NCBI GenBank assembly: GCA_017964055.1
Contig: JAGCSS010000369.1
Location: 1 to 5,113 of the forward strand
Direction: 5' to 3'
Length of the DNA stretch: 5,113 nt
DNA from: Lachnospiraceae bacterium
Lineage (GTDB): Bacteria > Bacillota > Clostridia > Lachnospirales > Lachnospiraceae
A program made the translations under genes and the position numbers. Shown piece after piece: positions 1-5,113 of this stretch (position 1 is its first letter; the number at the start of each line of letters is the position of its first letter). The notes beneath the pieces are model-generated. The model was not told the origin of the DNA. It saw only the letters and a list, made by a program, of their open reading frames with translations, and ran no database searches.

Positions 1-2
1 GG

Positions 3-1361
3 ATGCGGTCGATGAATGTGAATATGCTCAATAAAATCATTAAGAAAATGAGCCTCGTACTGGCAGTGCTGCTTATCTGCCTGCCGGTACTTACAGCCTG
101 CAAAGGGGGAGACGAAAAGGATTCCCCCGATGCGGAGCCTGTTGATTACGCGGCATCGGTCAAGCTCGATATGAACTCCGATACGCTGAAGCAGACGGTT
201 TCGGTAAAGACTTTTGTCGACGGCGACACGACGCATTTCAACGTGCCCGAATCGGTCATGCCGGGCGGTGTGTTCAAGGCCAGATATCTGGCGGTCAACA
301 CTCCCGAATCCACCGGCAAGATAGAGGAGTGGGGCAAGAAGGCATCGAACTTTACCAGAGAGAAGCTTTCGGGCGCGTCCTCAATCATAATCGAGTCGGA
401 TGACGGCGATTGGGACGCGGATTCCACGGGCGGACGATATCTCGTATGGGTATGGTACCGCACGAGCGAGACCGAAGAGTACAGGAACCTCAACATCGAG
501 ATCCTGCAGAACGGTCTGGCGATAGCTTCCAATTCCGCGAACAACCGCTACGGTTCAACCGCGGTTGCGGCGATCGACAGCGCAAAGAAACAAAAGCTGA
601 ACATTTACTCCGGCGAAAAGGACCCCGATTTCTTCTATGGCGAGGCGGTCGAGCTCACACTCAAGGAGCTCCGTACCGGCATCGAGCAGTATAAGGACAT
701 CCAGGTCGCATTCGAGGGAGTTGTCACAAAGAACTACAACAATGCCGTATATGTCGAGTCCTTCGACGAAGAGACGGGACTGTACTACGGCATTATGGTC
801 TACTACGGTTTCAACCTGAGCGGCGAGGGTCTCGAGATCCTGACCGTGGGCAATCTGGCGCGCATAGTCGGCAAGGTTCAGTACTATGAGGCCGGCGGCT
901 CTTATCAGGTTTCCGGTCTGACCTACCGCGCCATGAAGCCCGACGATCCGGGCAATATCCAGAAGCTCGGCGACGGTTATTCGCCTTCCTTCAAGGAGAC
1001 GGACGCGAATCAGCTCATGAACGGCAAGGTCGACGTTTCGGTCGGAGATGAGACAAAGAGCTTTGATTACGGTTATCTGGCTCTTGCGACCACCGTGGAG
1101 ATCAAAAACTTAGATGTTATAAGTGTCTATACCACGCAGAACGAGGAGAGCTCTTCGAACGGAGCGCTCACGCTTACCTGCAGAGCCGCGGACGGGACCG
1201 AGATAGCTGTCAGGACCGTGCCGCTGCGCGATGAAGCGGGCAATACGGTCACGGCGGATGCCTACGAGGGGAAATACATTTCCGTAAAGGGCATTGTGGA
1301 CATTTATGACGGGAAGTATCAGGTGAAGGTTTTATCCGCACAGGATATCACCATAAATTAG
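3..1361 (+). CDS. Lipid-anchored thermonuclease (SNase-like) with C-terminal OB folds
   Basis: Predicted surface lipoprotein nuclease that would cleave DNA or RNA outside the membrane. Residues 8-33 form a lipoprotein signal peptide with lipobox LTAC (lipidated Cys33). Residues about 65-205 match the staphylococcal nuclease family: VDGDT at 72-76 (Asp75 equals SNase Asp21), Arg94 in KARYL (Arg35), NTPES at 99-103 with Glu102 (Glu43), GGR at 143-145 with Arg145 (Arg87), and the closing motif AKKQKLNIYS at 194-203, close to AKKEKLNIWS of the staphylococcal enzyme. All three catalytic residues are present; the calcium ligand Asp40 is replaced by Asn99. Residues about 231-311 (with FEGVV, VGNLARIVGKV, YQVSG) look like an OB fold, and 352-452 (ending KYISVKGIVDIYDGKYQVKV) like a second. 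The start is uncertain: ATG codons at 3, 12, 24 and 48 are in frame, none has a clear ribosome site, and the true start could lie upstream of the window. The ATG at 24 would give the most typical signal peptide. It is 30 bp upstream of, and probably cotranscribed with, the next lipoprotein gene. Confidence 0.92.
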   Translation: MRSMNVNMLNKIIKKMSLVLAVLLICLPVLTACKGGDEKDSPDAEPVDYAASVKLDMNSDTLKQTVSVKTFVDGDTTHFNVPESVMPGGVFKARYLAVNTPESTGKIEEWGKKASNFTREKLSGASSIIIESDDGDWDADSTGGRYLVWVWYRTSETEEYRNLNIEILQNGLAIASNSANNRYGSTAVAAIDSAKKQKLNIYSGEKDPDFFYGEAVELTLKELRTGIEQYKDIQVAFEGVVTKNYNNAVYVESFDEETGLYYGIMVYYGFNLSGEGLEILTVGNLARIVGKVQYYEAGGSYQVSGLTYRAMKPDDPGNIQKLGDGYSPSFKETDANQLMNGKVDVSVGDETKSFDYGYLALATTVEIKNLDVISVYTTQNEESSSNGALTLTCRAADGTEIAVRTVPLRDEAGNTVTADAYEGKYISVKGIVDIYDGKYQVKVLSAQDITIN

Positions 1362-1380
1362 CGAACAGCTTACAAAGAAA

Positions 1381-1387
1381 AGAGGAG
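1381..1387 (+). promoter_or_regulatory. Ribosome binding site of the OB-fold lipoprotein gene
   Basis: AGAGGAG lies four bases before the ATG at 1392, in the 30-bp gap after the nuclease gene. It supports this ATG as the start and separate translation initiation within a shared transcript. No terminator or promoter-like element fits in the gap. Confidence 0.8.
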
Positions 1388-1391
1388 AAAA

Positions 1392-3287
1392 ATGAAGAAA
1401 TTATTAGCTTTACTTCTGGCTGTTGTTCTCGTGGTTGCCGGCCTTACGGGCTGTAACAAGAGCAATACCGGAGACGCAGGCTCTGACGCTTCAGGCGATG
1501 TTGAGCAGGCTAAGGCATATCTCATGAGCATGTATGAGAAGAGCCCCGAAGTTACCGCATCCGATTACGATGTTGTTTCGATCGTTATGGTAGACGGCGT
1601 TAAGTACAACGTTACCTGGACAGCTGACGCAGCTGACGTTAAGATCGTTCCCGGCGATAAGATGACCAAGATCGATGTTAACGAAGAGTCCGCAAACGAT
1701 GTTTCTTACGTTCTTACCGCTACTATCGCGGATCCTGACGGCAAGACCGCTACGGCTACCTTCAATCACAAGGTTCCCGCTTACAAGGTTACCAGCTGGA
1801 CAGAGTACGCAGCTGCGGCAGCAGGCGACAACCTCGTTTGTAAGGGTATCGTAACCGGCATCATGTCCAAGAAGAACGGCAATTCCAGCAACTGCCTCTA
1901 CTTCCAGGATGAGGTGGGCGGATACTATGCATACAACCTCGGCACCGATCCCCTCGATCAGGGCATCAAGACCGGCATGACCGTTCAGGTTACCGGTACA
2001 AAGGATATCTACAGCGGAACCCATGAGATCGCGAACGGCGTTGCCGTTATCCTCGATGAGGGCACTTCCGTTCCCGCTCCCGTTGATTACACCGACGCTT
2101 ACATCAACGCAGCAGACCTTAAGGACGCTTCGATCACCGAGAAGCAGGCTCTGCTCGTAACTCTTAAGAACGTTGAGATCACCGGACAGGATGTTGCCGG
2201 CGGTTACTTCAAGTTCAAGCTCGGCGACAAGGAGTCATACATTCGTATTTCTTCTTCCGTTTGCCCTATCGTTACAGAGAAGGACGCTTTCATCGCAGGC
2301 CACACCGAGCACACAGGCTGGCTGGCTGACGCTACCGGCGTTATCTGCGTATATGACGGCGCATTCTATCTTACACCCGTTACCGTTGACGGCTTTGTTT
2401 ACAACAACCTTCCTCAGAAGTCCGATAAGGAAAAGGTTGAGTTCGAGGCAGCAAACGTTTCGATCCCCGGCCGCTTCACAGAGGCAGGCGAGGCTGAGCT
2501 TCCCGCAAAGGGAACCACATTTGACGATGTAGCTATCGCATGGGCTACCGACAACGAGGCTGTTGCGGCTGTCGCTGACGGCAAGCTCGCCATCACACTT
2601 CCCAATGCTGACACCACCGTTACCGTAACCGGTACATTCACATGCGGCTCCGAGACCTTCGAGCAGGCATATGAGATCAAGGTTGAGGCTCCCGCAGACG
2701 ATCTGTCCGTAGCAGAGACTCTGGCTAAGGCATTTGCTCTGGGCGAGGGCGAGGCTATGACAGGCGTTCAGGTTCTCCGCGGCGAGATCGTTGAGATCCC
2801 TACAGCTTACAACCCCGAGTACGGCAATGTAACAGTTAATATCCAGGTTGGCGAGCAGGTGATCCAGTGCTTCCGTCTGATCGGCGGCGAGGAGCTCGTT
2901 GTGGGCGATGTTATCACCGTAACCGGTAACATCAAGAACTACAAGGGCACCGTAGAGTTCGACGCAAAGTGCACCTACGTTAAGGATCAGTCCCTCGAGG
3001 ACGCAAAGGCTGCTCTCGTTCTGAAGAAGGCCTTTGAGCTGGCTGAGGGCGAGGCTATGAACGGCCTCCAGACCGTGACCGGTACCATCACCGAGATCCC
3101 TACAGCATACAATGCTGAGTACGGCAATGTTACCGTTAACATTCAGGTTGGCGAGTACGTAGTTCAGTGCTTCCGTCTGATCGGCGGTGAGGAGCTCGCA
3201 GTCGGTGATGTGATCACCGTAACCGGTTACCTCAAGAACTACAAGGGCACTGTAGAGTTTGACGCTAAGTGCACCTACGAGAAGTAA
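1392..3287 (+). CDS. Multidomain surface lipoprotein: aBig and OB-fold modules, no enzyme domain
   Basis: Predicted lipoprotein of 631 residues. The signal peptide (1-20) ends in lipobox LTGC with lipidated Cys21, followed by a Ser/Gly/Asp linker. Residues about 37-130 read as an atypical bacterial Ig-like (aBig) domain, with YNVTWT at 72-77 and VLTATI at 107-112. Residues 133-224 (NLVCKGIVTGI, CLYFQD, MTVQVTGTKDIYSG) look like an OB fold, and 231-338 (LLVTLKNVEI, GWLADATGVICVYDGAFYL) like a second. Residues 345-433 are a second aBig domain, with TTFDDVAIAW at 375-384. Residues 444-531 and 544-631 are two nearly identical OB-fold repeats, sharing the motifs EIPTAYN, EYGNVTVNIQVGE, QCFRLIGGEEL, VGDVITVTG and KNYKGTVEFDAKCTY. 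No catalytic motif was found. The expected location is the outer face of the membrane. OB folds of this kind commonly bind nucleic acid or sugars, so the pairing with a nuclease suggests a binding or scaffold partner; that is inference. Codon choice is strongly biased (AAG, GAG, GGC, GTT, ACC), as in well-expressed genes. A strong terminator follows 16 bp after the stop. Confidence 0.9.
   Translation: MKKLLALLLAVVLVVAGLTGCNKSNTGDAGSDASGDVEQAKAYLMSMYEKSPEVTASDYDVVSIVMVDGVKYNVTWTADAADVKIVPGDKMTKIDVNEESANDVSYVLTATIADPDGKTATATFNHKVPAYKVTSWTEYAAAAAGDNLVCKGIVTGIMSKKNGNSSNCLYFQDEVGGYYAYNLGTDPLDQGIKTGMTVQVTGTKDIYSGTHEIANGVAVILDEGTSVPAPVDYTDAYINAADLKDASITEKQALLVTLKNVEITGQDVAGGYFKFKLGDKESYIRISSSVCPIVTEKDAFIAGHTEHTGWLADATGVICVYDGAFYLTPVTVDGFVYNNLPQKSDKEKVEFEAANVSIPGRFTEAGEAELPAKGTTFDDVAIAWATDNEAVAAVADGKLAITLPNADTTVTVTGTFTCGSETFEQAYEIKVEAPADDLSVAETLAKAFALGEGEAMTGVQVLRGEIVEIPTAYNPEYGNVTVNIQVGEQVIQCFRLIGGEELVVGDVITVTGNIKNYKGTVEFDAKCTYVKDQSLEDAKAALVLKKAFELAEGEAMNGLQTVTGTITEIPTAYNAEYGNVTVNIQVGEYVVQCFRLIGGEELAVGDVITVTGYLKNYKGTVEFDAKCTYEK
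2721..3283 (+). repeat. 300-bp-period tandem duplication encoding two OB folds
   Basis: Bases 2721-2979 align without gaps to 3021-3279, an offset of exactly 300 bp (100 codons). By hand count there are 50 differences in 259 positions, about 81% identity. At protein level residues 444-531 and 544-631 differ at 17 of 88 positions. The longest identical block is 23 bases at 2865-2887 / 3165-3187. The conserved 3' parts differ mostly at third codon positions, while the first third is more divergent. This is an in-frame domain duplication under protein-level constraint, not a mobile element. Confidence 0.95.
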
Positions 3288-3303
3288 TAAATATTGTTTA
3301 GGC

Positions 3304-3338
3304 AAAAGGCCTTCGGAGTGATCCGGAGGCCTTTTTTT
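3304..3338 (+). terminator. Strong intrinsic terminator with GUGA tetraloop
   Basis: A 14-bp stem pairs 3304-3317 (AAAAGGCCTTCGGA) with 3322-3335 (TCCGGAGGCCTTTT). The only non-Watson-Crick pair is one G-U wobble (3313 with 3326). The loop is GTGA, a GNRA-type tetraloop. The U tract runs 3332-3338 (seven T). It begins 16 bp after the lipoprotein stop and should end the two-gene transcript. On the minus strand the U tract would be only four bases, so it is mainly a plus-strand terminator. Confidence 0.93.
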
Positions 3339-3377
3339 GATATTCACAAAAAGAGGTAACTTTTAGACACTTTTTTT

Positions 3378-3397
3378 TATATCTCTCCCATGATAAT
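3378..3397 (+). promoter_or_regulatory. Weak candidate promoter region upstream of the LRR gene
   Basis: The LRR gene follows a strong terminator, so a promoter is expected in 3339-3480. The best -10-like hexamer is GATAAT (3392-3397, one mismatch to TATAAT), preceded by an eight-T tract at 3371-3378. The best -35-like hexamer, TAGACA at 3364-3369, sits 22 bases away, which is too far for a standard sigma-A promoter. A second -10-like hexamer, TACAAT at 3440-3445, overlaps the inverted repeat but also lacks a good -35. This is a candidate only. Confidence 0.2.
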
Positions 3398-3435
3398 CTA
3401 TAGACGCGGTATCGATAAGGCTGTTTTGGGGCATC

Positions 3436-3453
3436 CGGATACAATGATATCCG
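3436..3453 (+). promoter_or_regulatory. Inverted repeat in the LRR gene leader (possible operator)
   Basis: CGGATA at 3436-3441 is perfectly complementary to TATCCG at 3448-3453, around the 6-base spacer CAATGA. The arms are also flanked by a direct GCATC on each side (3431-3435 and 3453-3457, with the second overlapping the arm by one base). It lies 39 bp before the LRR start codon and overlaps a TACAAT -10-like hexamer, a position suitable for an operator or small leader hairpin. A six-bp stem can occur by chance, so the functional call is weak. Confidence 0.25.
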
Positions 3454-3455
3454 CA

Positions 3456-3473
3456 TCATAAAATTCATAAATT
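3456..3473 (+). repeat. Two 9-nt AT-rich tandem units
   Basis: TCATAAAAT (3456-3464) is followed directly by TCATAAATT (3465-3473), matching at 8 of 9 positions, just upstream of the LRR ribosome binding site. In an AT-rich leader this may be chance. It keeps the region before the ribosome site unstructured, which would favour translation. Confidence 0.35.
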
Positions 3474-3480
3474 GTTATAA

Positions 3481-3488
3481 GAGGAGGG
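3481..3488 (+). promoter_or_regulatory. Strong ribosome binding site of the LRR gene
   Basis: GAGGAGGG lies four bases before the ATG at 3493 and closely matches the anti-Shine-Dalgarno complement. It decides the start at 3493 over the in-frame ATG at 3544, whose immediate upstream bases contain no such motif in register. Confidence 0.8.
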
Positions 3489-3492
3489 TAAA

Positions 3493-5113
3493 ATGTTTCA
3501 ATTTGATCAATGTAACAGGAGAAAGAGTAATGAACGTAGACTGATGAAGACTGTCCTGTCGCTCATTACGGCACTTGCGCTGGTGATCACCATGCTGCCT
3601 GCGGGAAATGTGAAGGTTCATGCAGCTGTTGGTGATGAAGTGACAAAAGGCACATGTGGTGCAAATTTAACCTGGGCACTCACGGTAAACGGAGAGGATA
3701 TCGAGGGCATCACCCCGATGACACTCACAATATCCGGTATGGGGAATATGGATACGTATACTAATATGCAAGGGGGGAATTTTGCTCCCTGGAGCAGTTA
3801 TCGTGATTCGATCACCGAAATCTCGTTACCGGATGGCATCACCTCTATCGGACAGAGCGCATTCTGGAAGTGCAGCAGGCTTACCCGGGTATCTATACCG
3901 GACAGCGTGACCGAGATAGGAATCGGGGCATTTCAGGAATGCAGGAGTTTGTCGTCTGTTACCTTCGGGAGCGGTTTAACAAGAATTTCCAGCGTTGCTT
4001 TTGTGTTATGCGGTCTTAGATCTGTCACTATCCCCGATAGTGTGGACTTTATAGGTTCAGGCGCATTTGCAGGCAACGGAAATCTTACCGGTGTAAACAT
4101 CGGTAAGAACACGTCAGCTCTTACATGGGGAAATGCTTTCTATGATGCTGGATATAGCTGCCCAAGTCTGACCGCGATAGAAGTCGATCCGGATAACACA
4201 GCCTATTCCACGGAAGATGGCGTGCTTTTTAACAAACATAAAACAAAGCTGGAATACTATCCCTCGGGAAAAGAGGATTATACCTATACCATACCTGATA
4301 CGGTTACGGAAATAAGGCCTTACGCATTTACAAGTGCTATAAATCTGTCACTACTGGTTGTCCCCGGAAATGTAAAGAAAATCGGAGCATGTGCATTTTT
4401 GAATGTACCTGTTCAGCCGATACTCAGAGAGGGTGTCGAGGAAATAGAAAGCAGTACGTATTATCCTACTATCCAGTTTTCTATTGCTTCGCCCAGTGCT
4501 TATCTACTGCCTTCTTCGCTCAAAAAAATCGGTTCCAATGCATTTGGGGTGTTTGGTGACGGCACTATATTGATTTCCGGAGAAGAAGTAGAATTTGGAC
4601 GAAATCCGTTTAGAGACAGTACGGGCGGATTAAGTTTTACCGGAACTATCTACGCACCGGCGACCGTTGAATGTGATAATCTGAATAATTTAGAATATAA
4701 TATCGTTTATATCTGCAAAGCTCCGGTTGTGAGTCAGCAGCACCATGTTTACAGCGGAAATCCGATAACACATCTGGATTTATCTGCCAACGGCGGATAT
4801 GTGACAGATCCTTCAAGCGTAAACACAGCTGTGGATAAGGGAGACTATACGGTAAAATTATCCCTGAAAGCTGATTACCAGGTCAACGGACATTCTGTTT
4901 CCTATGTCTGGGGCGATGTAAGTAAGCCGTATACCTGGACATCCGCAAGCGATAAAGAGGATAAGGTTTATGACTGGAGCATAGGAGAACCTCTGCCCAC
5001 CTCCGGTACTGCCGGTGGCTGTACATGGTCTTTGAGCGACGATAATAAGACTCTTACGATTTCAAAGTCAGCAGACGGTGACGGAAAACTGCCTGACTAT
5101 CAGTCGCCCTGGA
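3493..5113 (+). CDS. BspA-type leucine-rich-repeat surface protein (3' end beyond window)
   Basis: Open reading frame of 540 codons with no stop before the window edge. Residues 1-44 form a signal peptide: a basic N region (RRKSNERR), a hydrophobic core about 20-35, and probable cleavage after VHA at 42-44. Residues 53-106 are a cap module (GTCGANLTWAL, LTISGMGNM, PW at 99-100). Residues 107-373 carry LRR_5 / BspA-type repeats of about 23 residues with the pattern I-P-x-x-V-x-x-I-G-x-x-A-F-x-x-C-x-x-L; AF pairs occur at 123, 146, 169, 191, 278, 301 and 350. Residues 228-269 are the beta-hairpin insertion typical of the family (VDPDNTAYSTEDGVLFNK, then YYPSGK). Residues about 411-482 (VYSGNPI, AVDKGDYTVKLSL, YTWT) resemble an MBG-type linker domain. 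From 505 a second cap module begins. Proteins of this type are secreted or wall-associated and often take part in adhesion, but no ligand can be read here. Neither an anchor nor the C terminus is visible. Confidence 0.93.
   Translation, partial: MFQFDQCNRRKSNERRLMKTVLSLITALALVITMLPAGNVKVHAAVGDEVTKGTCGANLTWALTVNGEDIEGITPMTLTISGMGNMDTYTNMQGGNFAPWSSYRDSITEISLPDGITSIGQSAFWKCSRLTRVSIPDSVTEIGIGAFQECRSLSSVTFGSGLTRISSVAFVLCGLRSVTIPDSVDFIGSGAFAGNGNLTGVNIGKNTSALTWGNAFYDAGYSCPSLTAIEVDPDNTAYSTEDGVLFNKHKTKLEYYPSGKEDYTYTIPDTVTEIRPYAFTSAINLSLLVVPGNVKKIGACAFLNVPVQPILREGVEEIESSTYYPTIQFSIASPSAYLLPSSLKKIGSNAFGVFGDGTILISGEEVEFGRNPFRDSTGGLSFTGTIYAPATVECDNLNNLEYNIVYICKAPVVSQQHHVYSGNPITHLDLSANGGYVTDPSSVNTAVDKGDYTVKLSLKADYQVNGHSVSYVWGDVSKPYTWTSASDKEDKVYDWSIGEPLPTSGTAGGCTWSLSDDNKTLTISKSADGDGKLPDYQSPW
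3835..4311 (+). repeat. LRR_5 repeat array within the surface protein
   Basis: Protein repeats of 23 residues (69 bp period) start at residues 115 (GITSIGQSAF), 138 (SVTEIGIGAF), 161 (GLTRISSVAF, one residue shorter) and 183 (SVDFIGSGAF). They are interrupted by the hairpin insertion at about 206-269 and resume at 270 (TVTEIRPYAF), 293 (NVKKIGACAF) and 342 (SLKKIGSNAF). The interval given runs from the first repeat to the end of the core of the first post-insertion repeat; degenerate units continue to about base 4611. The DNA copies are well diverged, so this is an old array and not a slipping microsatellite. Confidence 0.85.
5005..5113 (+). repeat. Start of a second cap module in the LRR protein
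   Basis: Residues 505-540 (GTAGGCTWSLSDD, KTLTIS, LPDYQSPW) match the order and spacing of the N-terminal cap at 53-100 (GTCGANLTWAL, MTLTISGMG, then PW). Both share a GT-x-x-G start, a T-W-x-L strand, an L-T-I-S strand and a closing P-W. In the first copy the LRR array follows directly after the PW, so a second LRR array is predicted just outside the window. Confidence 0.7.

Noticed and set aside
146..819. Overlapping short open frames on both strands within the nuclease gene
   Set aside because: They are Arg/Ser-rich out-of-frame readings of a GC-rich gene whose own frame carries clear SNase motifs.
1491..2024. Minus-strand open frame of 177 codons
   Set aside because: Antisense shadow of the same lipoprotein gene; no ribosome site or recognisable domain was seen.
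2173..2680. Short open frames of 119 (+) and 88 (-) codons inside the lipoprotein gene
   Set aside because: Low-complexity Ser/Thr/Pro or Ala/Val/Ser readings in the wrong frame of a confirmed coding region.
2721..3283. Mobile element or CRISPR-like repeat
   Set aside because: The 300-bp repeat stays in frame, encodes a protein domain, and has no spacers, terminal inverted repeats or transposase.
2235..3347. Minus-strand open frame of 370 codons opposite the OB-fold lipoprotein
   Set aside because: It lies entirely over a well-supported plus-strand gene and the terminator, lacks a signal peptide or family motif, has a Cys/Leu/Asn-rich composition expected from antisense of biased codons, and its internal repeat mirrors the 300-bp duplication.
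3339..3480. Riboswitch or small RNA in the LRR leader
   Set aside because: I looked for conserved cores such as those of cyclic-di-GMP and other common clostridial riboswitches and for a second terminator hairpin; none was seen, only the short inverted repeat.

Overview
The window looks like chromosomal DNA of a Gram-positive Clostridia member, most likely a gut or rumen Lachnospiraceae-type organism. This is inferred from three cues: clostridial-style lipoproteins rich in OB folds and atypical bacterial Ig domains, a BspA-type leucine-rich-repeat surface protein, and strong purine-rich ribosome binding sites. The species cannot be named from the sequence. All three genes lie on the + strand and all encode exported proteins, so the window is a piece of cell-envelope / secretome gene content. 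No RNA gene, mobile element or CRISPR array is visible.

Region 1 (3-3287) is a probable two-gene operon. The first gene encodes a lipid-anchored staphylococcal-nuclease-like (thermonuclease) protein with two predicted OB-fold regions behind the nuclease domain. After a 30-bp gap with a good ribosome binding site comes a 631-residue lipoprotein with no recognisable enzyme domain. Its layout reads as aBig - OB - OB - aBig - OB - OB, and the last two OB folds are an exact 300-bp-period tandem duplication. A strong intrinsic terminator with a GUGA tetraloop (3304-3338) closes the unit. The inferred joint role is handling of extracellular nucleic acid at the cell surface, with a nuclease plus a binding/scaffold partner. 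The nuclease assignment is solid; the function of the partner is not established.

Region 2 (3288-3492) is a 205-bp intergenic stretch. It holds the terminator, an AT-rich segment with weak promoter-like hexamers, a 6-bp inverted repeat, a short 9-nt tandem repeat and a strong ribosome binding site.

Region 3 (3493-5113) is the 5' part (540 codons, open at the window edge) of a large secreted BspA-type LRR_5 protein. It has a signal peptide, an N-terminal cap module, a series of 23-residue leucine-rich repeats with the characteristic beta-hairpin insertion, and an MBG-like linker domain. At the window edge a second copy of the N-terminal cap module begins, suggesting that the whole cap-plus-LRR block is repeated downstream. 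Its codon use is more AT-tolerant than that of the upstream pair, and it is probably a separate transcription unit.
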